Part shown: one piece after another, positions 36,217 through 47,593 of the stretch | Layout: every line of letters begins with the position of its first letter | Position numbering within the stretch: the stretch's first letter is position 1 | Origin: Verpa conica | Lineage: Eukaryota; Ascomycota; Pezizomycetes; Pezizales; Morchellaceae | Direction of reading: 5' to 3' | NCBI GenBank assembly: GCA_033030425.1 | Contig: JAUFSD010000021.1 | Location: 558,001 to 622,000, forward strand | DNA: 64,000 nt | The notes under the pieces: generated by a model | What the model saw: only the letters and a program-made list of their open reading frames with translations | Databases searched by the model: none | Told to the model about the DNA's origin: nothing | Translations under genes and position numbers: made by a program

Positions 36217-38357
36217 ATGACGACGACTATACACCGCCAGATCGGCAAGATGGGGAAGAGGTCGGCAGACGATGTAAGGCTCCTACGTTGATACTGTACA
36301 GAATAGGGTTAATCTCAAGTAAAATAAAATACAGGCAAGTGTAGCTATGATAATTAAGGAAGTCAACGACGCTGAGACGCTGCTAGCTAAAGTCTTCCAC
36401 TCCCCAACCTCTTCCCAATCACTTACACCTCTCCATATACCTAGTAACTAACACACCAACAGCTCTTAGAACACACAAAGGCATGGCGTGACTCTTGGTC
36501 AGATATCCTTGTCAACCAGGTCAACCTCACAGACTCCTTCCATGAAGTATACAAAACTATCCCCATGCCCGGAGACTCCAAGATCGAGCCATTGGAGACC
36601 CCAATAAGCACACTACGAAGAGCTGCGACACTACATACAGCACAGAATGACCTGAAGACAGATATGCTGGAAGAAATTGAGAGGGTGGATCGTTTGCTGG
36701 TCGAGAGGCTAGGAGAAGCTAAAGTGAGTCAAATCACTACGAGCTGTCTTAATATTGGGGACAATGGACTGAATTATCGAATAGGCAGCCTTGAAGCCTG
36801 TAAAAAAGGCAATTGAGAAAAGAGAGCACAAGAAACTAGACTATGAACGTTTCCACAAGCAAGTTGAAAACTCGCGGGCGAAGAAAAACAAGTCGGACAG
36901 GTGAACCCGTCACTGTCGCGCACTTGCGGTTAGGAAATGTAGCTAACATTATATTAGGGACTATTCGGTTCTTTCAAAGGCAGAGCTAGATGCAGAAAGG
37001 TCAAAAAATGTATGAAATCTTGCATCCAGTTACTTTATTATGAGTTGGCTGACATGGTAATAATAATAAAATAGGCCTACGAAAACGCCGACCTCCATAT
37101 CAAATCTTTCGCTCCTCCCCTCCTATCAAAAATTCTCGAATTCATCCCTTATATCATTGAGTTCATAGTAACAACTCAGTATACTCTCCTACAAAACACT
37201 TACAGTACTATCTATGAGTATGCAAATGACTACGGCTTCACAGACCCTGAAGGCGCCATTATAATTTCAGAATGGGAAGATTTATTCTTATCCGTCCAAC
37301 AACAACTCGAATCAGAAATAAATTCCATCGCTCGTGGGAAGGCTGTTACAATACCAATGAATATGATTGTACAAGAGAAGAGCTTCATACCTAGAATGGG
37401 GAGGGGAAACAAACCACCCCCACCCCCGCCACCAACGAATCCGCCACATAGTAGCAAGGATAAGCCAATGATCGGCCGCCTCACGTCAAAATTCGGTAGA
37501 GCTGAACCACCCCCACCCCCGTCAGCAAGAAGCAGGCCCAGCATCCGCTCTCGTGCCTCCAACTCAAACCTCTCCACCCGCTCCTACGAGACACGAGACG
37601 AATCACCACCCCCGCCCCTCCCGGGGCCAAGGCCGAGTATTTCAGACCCTCGCCGTAGCACATCCTCGAGCTATGAGTCAAACGATGGGCCACCGGATTA
37701 TAAAAGCATTTCTAAGAGCAGGTCATACGGGAGCAACACTCCACTCACAGTGGTCGCACAACGGCATGCCCAGGAACCAGTAGCAGGTTATTTATCCCCA
37801 ATTGTTGGTGGAGAGATGCCACGGCGGAAGAGTGATTCAGCTGGCGAATCGTACAGTGGGGGTGGGGTCAAAGAACGACTTGCTGCGATACGGGCGGGGC
37901 AGAATAACTTAGCCAAAGTCGAGTGGAGTTTAGGGGTCACCAGTAGTAATGATGCCAATAACAACAGCTACAGGTCTGCTCCAAAACCGCCAATATCCAG
38001 GAGTGTAACCGGCACATCAACAGCAAGCTACAAATCCGCCGTAAGTGATCTAAGCAGTATAGCCAGTACCAAGAAAAAGCCGCCGCCACCGCCGCCGAAG
38101 AAGAAGCCAGGGCTTGTGCAAGTATGGGTGAGGGCGCTATTTGATTTTGATGGGCAGGACGGCGGGGACCTGAGTTTCAGGGAAGGTGAGAGAATTTTGG
38201 TGGTTAAGAAGACAGGGAGTGTTGATGGTGAGTTTCTCTTGTCTCACGAGGATACTTGAGGATGAGATGACTGACCCTAGTGACAGATTGGTGGGAGGGT
38301 GAACTGAATGGGCGGAAAGGACAGTTTCCGGCAAATTATACTGAGATAGTTATATGA
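36217..38357 (+). CDS. BAR-domain and SH3 adaptor (amphiphysin/Rvs167-like)
   Basis: Membrane-curving endocytic/actin adaptor type. Exons: 36217-36273, 36335-36391, 36463-36723, 36797-36900, 36958-37009, 37075-38227, 38287-38357; phases agree; 584 residues. The start gives MTTTIHRQIGKMGKRSADD, and the second exon (57 nt) ASVAMIIKEVNDAETLLAK keeps the BAR helix in frame. BAR domain about 1-290 (AWRDSWSDIL, VKKAIEKREHKKLDYERF, LLSKILEFIPYIIEFI). Then proline-rich clusters (PPPPPPP, ESPPPPLPGPRPS), Ser-rich linker with RSYGS and KERLAAIRAG, a further PPPPPPKKKPG, and a C-terminal SH3 (VRALFDFDGQDGGDLSFREG...DWWEGELNGRKGQFPANYTEIV) about 525-584. It is not the canonical MSFKGFTKA-type Rvs167 but a related fungal paralogue. 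The donor at 36392 (GTCTTC) is weak. Confidence 0.85.
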
Positions 38358-38797
38358 AGAGTGGGTAATTAACTAGGCGTTTACACCCATCCGTAAGAAC
38401 ACAGTTGAACTTTGTTTTAGGGGAGGGCATTACACGGCTATTACTATTAAAAAACTTTTTTTTTCTGCGTGCGAGTCTATTGTTGCGATACTGCATAAGT
38501 TGAAGAGAATAGGACGAAAGTTAATATTACAACAAGATGAATTTTAAAAATGATAACGCATTCCTCCGAGTGATCCCTTATGAAGGTACTGTGGCTCCTA
38601 TAAACCCTACATATTATATCAGGCATCAGCGTTCTTGGCGATCGTCTTTGGGCTTGGTAAAGTGTAACGTTGGTTGATCCACTTGTCGATTGCCCAGACC
38701 CAACTCCCTCTACTCAATCCAACTCAACTCCCTCTTTTCTCTTCACCCTCATCATCATCCACTCATCCCTTGGCTACTCTAGAACACCTAACATCAA

Positions 38798-38821
38798 CTC
38801 TTTCTCTTTCTCTCTTTCTTC

Positions 38822-38852
<31 letters not shown>

Positions 38853-38873
38853 TCTCTCCCTCCACTTATAGCT
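38798..38873 (+). repeat. (CT)n pyrimidine tract upstream of YRA1
   Basis: About 75 bases of almost pure C/T, including a long CT dinucleotide run, 60 bp before the YRA1 start. Such tracts are common in fungal promoters and 5' UTRs. Confidence 0.7.
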
Positions 38874-38930
38874 TTTAATCGTCTTCTCGCCTAATCTCTT
38901 CCAACCAGCCCCCCCAACGAAAAATCCACT

Positions 38931-40559
38931 ATGGATAGAGCTCTAGATGATGTTGTGAGAGAGCGCTCGGTAATTCCTTCCTCCTGTCCTAGTAAAGTGA
39001 TGACTGAACTGACGATGTGGGTACTAGCAGAAGCGCGGAAACAATGGCGGGAATGGGAATGGGAATGGGAACCGAAGCCGCCGCAGAACTGATCGAAGGG
39101 GCGGCGTTAGAAAGGTATGATTCTCCAACTCTTCATTCTCGTGCGGTATAGTGATCAGCGAAAGCTAACGCGAGGTTTTTCTTTTGTATCTTATAGCCAC
39201 AGGCGTGTTACCACCACCTCCTCATTTGATCCTCCTCCTCTTTTTTCCTCCTCCTCTTCTCCCGCTCCTCCTTCTATTATTAGTCTTAGTACTCCTTCTC
39301 CTCCTGATTCTTCGCGATAAAAAAAAGTGAAAAGAAAAAAAGAAAAAATATATCGAAGAATTACAATACGGGCCAGGAGAGGATTAACGGCAAAAAAAAA
39401 GATTTGTTCTCTACGCATCCTACCGCATACATCTTGTCGCAAACAAAAAGAATAAAGATCCAATCTAGCTAACATACAAACTCTTTCTTCGTCCATTGGG
39501 AATTGACAGACTGGAAATCAGCGAGGCTATAGTGATTCCCTGTTTGAGCTCCCAACCCCTTGGCCCTTGTTTTTGCGCGTTGAGGAATTTATGACTAACG
39601 GTTTATGGTGCGAGAAAAGTGCTTGGGTACACGATAAATACGAAGGCGATGCTTCCGGCGGTGAGGCGTTCAGGCGCGGCGGATCGGCAGATGCTCGTTT
39701 TTCTTCGGAGACAGCAAAAATGTGAGTGCTAACTACGGCCCCTCAAAGCAACTATTGTAGGAGGAGTGTGCTAATAGTAATGTAGTCCCGCTGGTGCAGG
39801 GAAATTGAAGGTTGAGAATATACATTACGAACTCGGACGCGACGAACTTTTGGTATGTTTTTTTCCCTACAGCTGTTCTTACAAACAACACCTAACACCT
39901 CACAGGAACTCTTCGAGCGCCAGGGCCCTGTATCAAAGCTCGAGCTTCAATACGACCGCGCTGGCCGCTCAGAAGGCACCGCATTTGTAACTTACGAGCG
40001 TGAAGAAGATGCCAAGCGCGCCGTCGCTGAGTTTGACGGTGCAAACGCGAACGGCCAGCCAATTCGTCTTACATTCATCAAGCCTGTTGCAACCTCTAAA
40101 TCCCTCTTTGACCGCATTAAGGCCCCATCCTTGGATGAACGCTCCAGCTCCGAACCAATGCGCCGTAGTGGCGGCGGATCTAGTCGACGTGAAGCTAAAT
40201 CCTCCCCTGGACCCGACGTACGACGTGATCCGACGCGCCGTCCTACACCCCCAGGAATCGACCGTTATGTGCCCCCCGAGCGACGACGTGAGCGTGCCAG
40301 GGTAGACGAGCCTATACGAGGTGGGGCTGACAGGAACCGTGGTGGACGGGATAGTAGCAATAGAGGTGGTTCTGGTGGTGGAAGGAAGGAAAATACTAGG
40401 GGTGCTGGAAACGGGAGGAGCAGAAAGACCGTGGAAGAGTTGGACGAGGAAATGAATAATTATTTTGCGGAGGCGGGTAGTGAAGCTCCAGTTGTTACGA
40501 CGAGTGTGCAAACTTCCGCGCCGACCGCGGGGGATGAGGATGAGGAGATGATCCTTTAA
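38931..40559 (+). CDS. YRA1: Yra1/ALY-type mRNA export factor (RRM protein)
   Basis: TREX-type adaptor joining mRNA to the export receptor; nuclear. Exons: 38931-38969, 39031-39114, 39615-39721, 39786-39852, 39906-40559; 316 residues. The first exon encodes MDRALDDVVRERS, the N-terminal Sub2/UAP56-binding box (LDDVV). Exon 2 is Gly/Asn/Arg-rich. Exon 3 has AWVHDKYE. The RRM covers about 75-155: GKLKVENIHYELGRDELLELF, then GRSEGTAFVTYE as RNP1. The rest is Arg/Gly/Ser-rich with RSRKTVEELDEEMNNYF near the C-terminus, the second conserved box. The second intron is 500 bp (39115-39614) against 46-138 bp for most other introns in this window, with a weak GAG acceptor. Confidence 0.9.
39115..39614 (+). 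promoter_or_regulatory. Unusually long YRA1 intron, candidate autoregulatory intron
   Basis: 500-bp intron with a regular donor (GTATGA) but acceptor TGCGAG. It contains a CCTCCT/TCT pyrimidine-rich segment, an internal TATAG followed by an open stretch to 39320 that could act as an alternative exon, and a purine-rich A-tract. In budding yeast the YRA1 gene is known for one very long, inefficiently spliced intron used for autoregulation; the same role here is inference. Confidence 0.5.
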
Positions 40560-41176
40560 GGAGTGGTTGGGCTTGAGGATAGTAGAGGGTTACTAGGAAA
40601 CAATTGTCTCTTTGATTCAGCTATTGGCCACTTTTCTTCATTTTCTACGTTACTTTTCCCCCTTATCTCATTCCATTCCATCTACGATTGAATCTTCCCT
40701 GTACCGAATTTGCTTGCCTTAATAGCCTCGCTCTGGATATGAAAAAACCCACTGAAACAAAAAACCTGAAATTGGTGGTAGGAAGTTTGTTTAAATGAGT
40801 GCTGGTCTTGGTGTGAATGTTATACATAAGAGTGGCTTTGTGATGATTACAGATTCAGTCAAGGAAAATATACTTTTTTTTTTCTAGTGGAATTGTTGGT
40901 TTGGGCCCTTGATGGGTTATCGCGCTTTGAGGGGTCTTTTGGGTATTGAGCCTTAATTGGAGTCGCGTCTTGATCGTTATCGTTTATTCTATCATTTCCT
41001 ATGGTGATGTACGGGCAGCAAGGTCCTAAAGCTACCTAAAGGAGGCGAGGCTGAAATACAAGACGGTGTATATAATCAACATAAATTCTATTACTCGATC
41101 CTAGTTAATAACAAACCCCTTAGTTGTGCTTCACCACAGCACACTGGTAAAAAATATAAATATATTATAATATATA
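40560..41176. other. YRA1 3' flank, gene-free
   Basis: The first part is likely the YRA1 3' UTR. It becomes A/T-rich towards the TIR element at 41177. Nothing else recognised. Confidence 0.45.
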
Positions 41177-41596
41177 TGGTGCGCACAGTTATAAACCCGG
41201 ACAAACATTTTGAGCCGATATTCCAACACAACTGGTGGGTAGAATTTTATAGGCTATTAGGGGCTATGGTTGTTGTGGAATAAAACCTCACTTTTGGGTG
41301 TGAAAAGTGTCCTATGGAACAGTTCCCTATTATACCCAGCCCATGACCAGATGTACTTAGGTATATTTTTTCAGTATTATATATTAAAGCGCTATTTTTC
41401 ATGCTAAAAATACTGAGGTATACTCTCTAAGCCACTGGAGTGTTATAAGAGAGTTTATATTTTTGAGGGAAAGTACATATAGTCAATAATATTAGGCATA
41501 CATGCGCATACTTGGGTATACTTTGGCGCTTTTAGGCATGATAGGTGTGTTCCAAGCCCAATTTTAATTGGTCTGGGTTTAAAACCATGCGCACCA
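41177..41596. mobile_element. TIR element (TGGTGCGCA ends)
   Basis: Left end TGGTGCGCA.AGTTATAAACC pairs with the right end GGTTT.AAACC.TGCGCACCA; the inverted repeat is about 30 bp with a few mismatches, flanked by TA at 41175-41176 and 41597-41598. About 420 bp, A/T-rich inside, no transposase. Confidence 0.7.
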
Positions 41597-41906
41597 TACT
41601 TTAATTATTAAAATATTTATTCTATAAAATAATATTATATAAGAGTACGTATTCCAAGTTTACTCCCCACCAAGCAGTGGACTGTGGCCGACTAGTTAGT
41701 CTGACTGGTCCAACTTTAGTCTAGTCCATAGGCATCAGGAAACCTGCAAGATTGCGTTAGGAGCAACTGTTGCATGGGACGCTAGGGATGTCACATTCGG
41801 CAATTGGCCGAATATGATGTGTCAAGAACACTCATTTCCTAGTTTGCCTTGCTTATCTCTTTGTTTCATGTATCGCTTCATATCTCGTAGGATTATTGTG
41901 TAAAAG

Positions 41907-43536
41907 TGTAACGGGGGCACTCCCAGGGGAGTACTGCCGTACCAAAAAAAACCAACAACCTCCCTTTCTGACGAGAAGCTTCAGCAGCGAGGCTTAGAAC
42001 CGCTCGTCAACATGGAAGGTCGACAGTCCCTAGGCTAAACAGGTATAAGGATTTTTAAGGGTTGCAAACTAAAGACTTTAAAAGGCTCTACTTCCCAGGG
42101 GAAGACAAACGTCTTTAGCGAAGAGTATGAGGGTCTCTGAACAACAGTTGTTCGTTGACTAGCAAGAATGATTGTCCTGGGGGAAGGACGGGTTTAAGCT
42201 ATGAATTTTGATTGCGAGCAGGCTGCCAAGGAGCGGGGAACAATTCCTCCGTGCTTGGAAATCAACTGAGTCTAGAGCGCCCCTAAGAACTAGCGGGGTC
42301 GATAGACTAGCGACTAAAAAGCGTTGGTTACTAAAAGCTCTGTAACTTTTGCTGTAATGGTCCGATTTCAAATCCGATTGCACCTATGGATTCGCAGCAC
42401 TGTCCCCCATATACCCTCCGAGTTTGGTTCGGTTGGACGAATTTTCCTGACGGTTTTTGAAGTTATTTTTGGGGTCCAAAACTTGTCTTTTTGTTAGGGA
42501 ATCTGCAACTCAGGGGGGCCCCCTCTGCAAACGGCGGGTGGCACAGTGGGGCGCCTCGCGGGTGTTAGAAAACACAGAGTCCCCTAGGCAGGGTAACCCA
42601 CTGGTGATTCCTGCCATTGCTTAGATTCCTTTCCCACGTTCCTAGTCCAACCTAGGGACGTGGCGGAGAGGTAATCTTGATCCATAAGGACCTTAGGGCG
42701 AAGCACAAGACATAGCCCCGTATGGTTCGATTCGTGACACCGCCAGGTTAATTATTAATTTTGCTGGCGGCCCTAATTACTAAGCATAGCTTTGCTCTCG
42801 TCTCACGGCTCTCAGCCTCCCATAAGGTTGGCCATCAGCGAAGCCGTTGTTATTCCTCCTAGAGGAACAGGAGCTTAACTCTGTTCATGGAGGCAACTGC
42901 TTCAGTCTCATTGCACTAGTATTTCCCGTAGCTATAAGCTACAGACGCATTACTCTGGTCTCTGTCGCATACCGACGACGGTGAGCTTCGCTGTCTGTCA
43001 CAGGCTCGCATTCGTTTAGGGATCGGGCTATCATAGTAATGACTTTCCTTAGTATCTATTGACCGGAATGGGATAGCTAGTCCTATCCCTCAAGGGAGAT
43101 CCTTAGGTGTCTCTATATGGAGAGTTTCACGGAGGGATCAGGGACGCAAGGGTGAGCCTTATCGTGACTCATGCAAGGAGGGAGATAGAGTAACAGGTGT
43201 CGGGAGCGGGGAACAAAGGCATTGTGCGAGGCAGGGATTTTTGTATAAATAAGGAGCGTTGCTCCCTCGCTGTAATAGTTTTTCTTTCTTTTCTCTTTAC
43301 GCAACGTCTCTTCAGTTAGATTCAATACGAGCTTTCTTTTCGCTGCCTCTCTGCTGCTTCATCGCTTCGCGATCGCTGAAACCACTTTTTACCTCACAAA
43401 CCTTTGGTATTTTGCTTGTAACGGATAGTTACCTTGCCATCGAGTTAGTTGTATCCTGTGGTCACGCTGTCCTCACGCTGCCCCCCTTGAAAGAGAGGTA
43501 CTTGAGACTAGTCATGACGATGGTTAGATCGTCACA
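41907..43536 (-). mobile_element. Solo LTR family 1, copy 3, with a 368-bp insertion
   Basis: TGTAACGGGGGCACTCC to ..ATCGTCACA with the exact duplication AAAAG at 41902-41906 and 43537-43541. It is 1630 bp instead of 1255 because of the element at 43125-43492. Confidence 0.85.
43125..43492. mobile_element. 368-bp TTTCA...TGAAA element with its own TATA box
   Basis: Sits in LTR-1 copy 3 at a site that is uninterrupted in other copies, with GAGAG duplicated at 43120-43124 and 43493-43497. The ends are imperfect inverted repeats (TTTCACGGAGGG and CCCCCCTTGAAA). It contains TATAAATA at 43244 and ACGCAAC at 43299, and no ORF of note. Not TG...CA, so probably not an LTR; the class is unknown. Confidence 0.7.
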
Positions 43537-44316
43537 AAAAGTACACAAGCCCTTGCTCTAGTGGGGACAGCAAGTAATGTCTAAAGAACTGGGACACTAT
43601 GGGCACATGGACTAGAAGACTGGAGAGACTGGAAAGACTGGAACTAGAGTAGGTACTTGGTAGTAGATACAAGTTGAAGAATAGAGAACTAAAACTAAGA
43701 ACTGGGGAAATGGCTCGATACTTATAGTATGGCCGAAACATGAAAGGGAAGGGGCTGACACGCATAGCGTGTCAGACTACATGAAACAAGAACATGATAC
43801 GTGATATGAAACTAAGGAGATTCTGATGACGTGGCCAGCCAAGTCATCCCATACATGAAACATAAATGAGACTAGACATGAAACTGATATGAAACGGGCA
43901 AGGCTGACTGGTGGTCGAGTGACAATTTGTGACCGAGTGAGAACTGATGATTTGTCGTTCTTGACATATTGTTATTATTGGTTATGTAAGAAGTGCGCAT
44001 CGCTGGACAAGATGTCTATAGTTTCATGTAGAAGGGAGTCGCTCTTTCAGTTTCATATTATCTCATTGTTGATCTCAGCATTCCTCTAGAAAGAGTATAA
44101 AAGGGACGCATCTCTGTCAGTTAGTTCTTCACACAACAACTTATATTTCGGAGCGTGTCTACAACAACACTTTCTGCTTTTTCACGGGCGCAAACCTTTG
44201 GGCAAGCTCCTCTTGACTAGAGTCTCTTTCTATCTACTATCTATTCCTTTCTGAAGCCTTGCGTACCTTCAGAAATATCTTTCTCCGGTTTTTACGTCGG
44301 CTATGTCGACTCCTAC

Positions 44317-44935
44317 TGTCACGGGCAGCTCCGAGGGCCGACAACTTGCGCGAAAGAAGGTGGCGTTTACCCCCACTCCTGTTAGAAGGTCGGACCATCT
44401 CCGGGCGCGGGCTTAAACTTGGCAATTACGAGAAAGAAACCAGTTTCGGGTTGGTTAAGCTATCGCGTCACACGGGCGCAGGTGGGATGTTGGGGGTTGG
44501 GAAGAATGGAAGCCTCGAGAATCCAGAAGCGGTAGGAGGAAACAGAGCGGGGCTAGCACGCTTAACGGAGGGGTTAGGAGGGAAGTAGTCTTAGTATAGG
44601 AGTAGTATAGAAAAGGGACTTACGCGTCGAACATGACATGTTCGACGACATTTGTAATAAGGAAAGATAACAGGGTGGGGTTTGGGTTGTACGAGGAGGG
44701 AAACAGGGGGGTATATAAGAGGGGGGCTTCGTCCTCTCTCGGTGAGATTTCTTTCGTTACGCAATCTCTTGTTCTCTAGTTTTACCAAAGAAATTCCCGT
44801 TTCTTAGATTTGTTATATCTGAGAATTTTACCAAAGAACCATTGTCGCCGTCCAAGCTCTCCCCGTTTTCCAAAGTGCCCAAGTTTTTTGCCCGCGTCAC
44901 CTAGACACACTTCCCCCGCCAAGGCCCCCGTTACA
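44317..44935 (+). mobile_element. Solo LTR family 4
   Basis: 619 bp from TGTCACGGG to CCCCCGTTACA with the exact duplication CCTAC at 44312-44316 and 44936-44940, inserted in LINE ORF1 F2. It has a TATATAAG box at 44712-44719 with TTACGCAA about 47 bp downstream, and a palindrome GTCGAACATGACATGTTCGA near 44628. Only one copy is seen in this window. The short open frame at its start (STPTVTGSSEGRQL) partly uses LINE codons. Confidence 0.75.
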
Positions 44936-44969
44936 CCTACGCCAACAAACTCCTAAGCAAATACAACGA

Positions 44970-45635
44970 TTTTCTACTGAAAGCAATGTTGAAAACGAGG
45001 AAAAGAATAACGTTTCAACAGCACACTGTAACCACTCCTGCTGTGTTACCTTGTTTTTTGTTTTACTTGTTTTGGATGCGGTTATGGCACTAACCACTTT
45101 GGGATTTCTTTATTGTTTCTTTGATTCTATTTTACTATGTTTGGGAACCCCGCCAGAAGCGGAGCAGTTGTTGTACCAGGGTGGTACAGGATCGGGATAA
45201 TTAGTATTTCTTTAGTGTTTTGATCCTGGCATGGATCGGAGATTAGGGTACCGGGATCGGAGGAACATGACAGAAATGGAGGAATGGTTGTGCCGGGTTA
45301 TTTTTGATTACTGTTTATTTGTTTTTGGACCGGAGAGTGGAATGCCCCGGCTAGTTTATGTATGTTTTTGTTTTAGTATAAAACCTGCCGTGTCTAGCCA
45401 GTTTTGGATTGACAGGATTCAGCTACCTAAGTTAGTTATCAATATATGCAATTGACCGGCTACTTTTAGTTCATATCAGTATATTAGCCTACTGAGTCTA
45501 GTCTAGTTAGTCAATCTCTTTGAGATAGCTACTAGGCTTAGCCTGAAACCTCCCCCTACCACAATTTATCCACTAGATTAGTGCCGAGCAGTGCTTGCAC
45601 TAAACTAGTGTGTGATTGTGTTACACACACCAAAA
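44970..45635. other. Unresolved insertion in LINE copy F2
   Basis: About 0.66 kb replaces roughly 40 bp of ORF1 expected from copy F1. It ends near GTTACACACACCAAAAC, a string also present at about 6553 in the leader of LINE copy E. I could not find matching duplications at its ends, so the element type is unknown. Confidence 0.4.
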
Positions 45636-46058
45636 CAGTCTTCCAGATTGCTAATAACAACTGGGCCTACTTCTAGCAGAAAACAGCGGACATTGAGACA
45701 GAAATCCAGCGGAGGCACAAAGAGAAAGTGATGGCCGCCACTCCTGGATCCACTCCCGCCCTGACCCGCTCACCCAAACCTTCCTCCTCTTTAGCACAGC
45801 GGCCTCCCCCTCCAAATCCGCATCCCCTTCAAAACAACCTAAAGTTGACTCTATTGCTAGCAGTAGCTATTTCTCCGCTTTGGCAGAGAGTTTTGAGGTG
45901 GAGACCCCCCCTCAAAGACCCTACCCCCCAAACCCAGGACACCGAAATGTCTCTAGACCAGCCAGACTTCCTGACCCCCTACGACCCTAAAGTCTCTTAC
46001 CTTCCCCTCTCCGTCGAATCCAAGAGCGGGACAATCAACTACACCACTTGGCTGATCC

Positions 46059-47593
46059 TGTGACGATTTAACCATCGTCATGACTAGTTTTGAGTACCTC
46101 TCCATATAGAGACTGTAACGGGGGCACTCCCAGGGGAGTACTGCCGTACCAAAAAAAACCAACAACCTCCCTTTCCGATGAGAAGCTTCAGCAGCGAGGT
46201 TTAGAACCGCTCGTCAACACGGAAGGTCGACAGTCCCTAGGCAAAACAGGAATAAGGATTTAATGGATAGATAACTAAAGACTTTAAAAGGCTCTGCTTC
46301 CCAGGAGAAGACAAACGTCTTTAGCAAAGAGTATGAGGGTCTCTGAACAACGGTTGTTCGTTGACTAGCAAGAATGATTGTCCTGGGGGAAGGACGGGTT
46401 TAAGCTATGATTTTGATTGCGAGCAGGCTGCCAAGAAGCGGGGGAACAATTCCTCCGTGCTTGGAAATCAACTGAGTCTAGAGCGCCCCTAAGAACTAGC
46501 GGGGTCAATAGACTAGCGACTAAAAAGCGTCGGTTACTAAAAGCTCTGTAACTATTGCTAAAATGGTCCGATTTCAAATCCGATTGCACCTATGGATTCG
46601 CAGCACTGTCCCCCATATACCCTCCGAGTTTGGTTTGGTTGGACGAATTTTCCTGACGGTTTTGGGGTTATTTTTGGGGTCCAAAACTTGTCTTTTTGTT
46701 AGGGAATCAGCAACTCAGGGGGGCCCCCTCTGCAAACGGCGGGTGGCACAGTGGGGCGCCTCGGGGGTGTTAGAAAACACAGAGTCCCCTAGGTAGGGTA
46801 ACCCACTGGTGATTCCTGCCGTTGCTTAGATTCCTTTTCCACGTTCCTAGTCCAACCTGGGGACGTGGCGGAGAGGTAATCTTGATCCATAAGGACCTTA
46901 GGGCGAAGCACAAGGCATAGCCCCGTATGATTCGATTCGTGACACCGCCAGGTTAATTATTAATTTTGCTGGCGGCCCTAACTACTAAGCATAGCTTTGC
47001 TCTCGTTTCATGTCTCTCGGCCTCCCATGGGATTGGCCATCAGCGAAGCTGTTGTTATTCCTCCTAGAGGAACAGGAGCTTAACTCTGTTCATGGAGGTA
47101 ACTGCTTCAGTCTCATTGCACTAGTATCTCCCGTAGCTCTAAGCTACAGACGCATTACTCTGGTCTCTGTCGCATACCGACGACGGTGAGCTTCGCTCCG
47201 TCCTAGGAGCTCGCCAGCTTGCTTAGGGATCGGGCTATCATAGTAATGTCTTTCCTTAGTATCTATTGACCGGAACGGGATAGCTAGTCCTGTCCCTCAA
47301 GGGAGATCCTTAGGTGTCTCTATATGGAGAGGTACTTGAGACTAGTCATGACGATGGTTAGATCGTCACAGAGACACCTAAGGATCTCCCTTGAGGGATA
47401 GGACTAGCTATCCTATTCCGGTCAATGGATACTAAGGAAAGACATTACTATGATAGTCCGATCCCTAAGCAAGCTGGCGAGCTCCTAGGACGGAGCGAAG
47501 CTCACCGTCGTCGGTATGCGACAGAGACCAGAGTAATGCGTCTGTAGCTTATAGCTACGGGAGATACTAGTGCAAAGAGACTGAAGCAGTTGC
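46059..47593 (+). mobile_element. Solo LTR family 1, copy 5 (5' part only), split by copy 4
   Basis: TGTGACGATTTAACC begins at 46059 inside LINE ORF1. It is interrupted at 46113 by copy 4, resumes at 47371 and ends at 47593 (GAAGCAGTTGC), where copy 6 begins. The rest of this LTR is missing. Confidence 0.75.
46114..47370 (-). mobile_element. Solo LTR family 1, copy 4
   Basis: 1257 bp, inverted, TGTAACGGGGG...ATCGTCACA, with the exact duplication GAGAC at 46109-46113 and 47371-47375. Inserted in the 5' part of copy 5, i.e. an LTR inside its own family member. Confidence 0.85.

Larger units (their letters stand above)
41899..43966 (-). mobile_element. Solo LTR family 2, inverted, carrying a nested LTR-1
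   Basis: TGTAAAAGTACAC at the left and TTCTTGACA at the right, with the exact duplication TATTG at 41894-41898 and 43967-43971. Without the nested LTR-1 and its duplication the element is 433 bp, the size of the copy at 13123-13546, to which it is nearly identical in reverse. Confidence 0.85.
41820..44142 (+). mobile_element. 5' fragment of LTR-3 in front of LINE copy F2, split by LTR-2
   Basis: TGTCAAGAACACTCATTTCC at 41820 runs to 41898, is interrupted by LTR-2 (41899-43966) and resumes after its duplication, through a TATAAAAG box near 44096 to CAACAACTT ending at 44142. There it joins LINE leader sequence at the same point as in copy F1 (17501). Confidence 0.75.
44143..46058 (+). pseudogene. 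LINE ORF1 remnant (copy F2), interrupted and frameshifted
   Basis: Leader (ATATTTCGGAGCGTG...) matches F1. The ORF1 start near 44274 has ATC in place of the ATG. ORF1 sequence breaks at 44316 for LTR-4, resumes at 44941 (GCCAACAAACTCCTAAGC, matching F1), is lost again at about 44970, and reappears from about 45636 to 46058 (AACTGGG..TACTT, MAATPGSTP, then MSLDQPDFLTPYDPKVSYL in another frame). It is cut by LTR-1 copy 5 at 46059. ORF2 is absent. Confidence 0.7.

Noticed and set aside
42655..42750. tRNA-like A box (TGGCGGAGAGG) and B box (GGTTCGATTC) in LTR-1
   Set aside because: The flanking bases do not form T-stem or acceptor pairs, and the B box is altered in other copies; not a tRNA gene.
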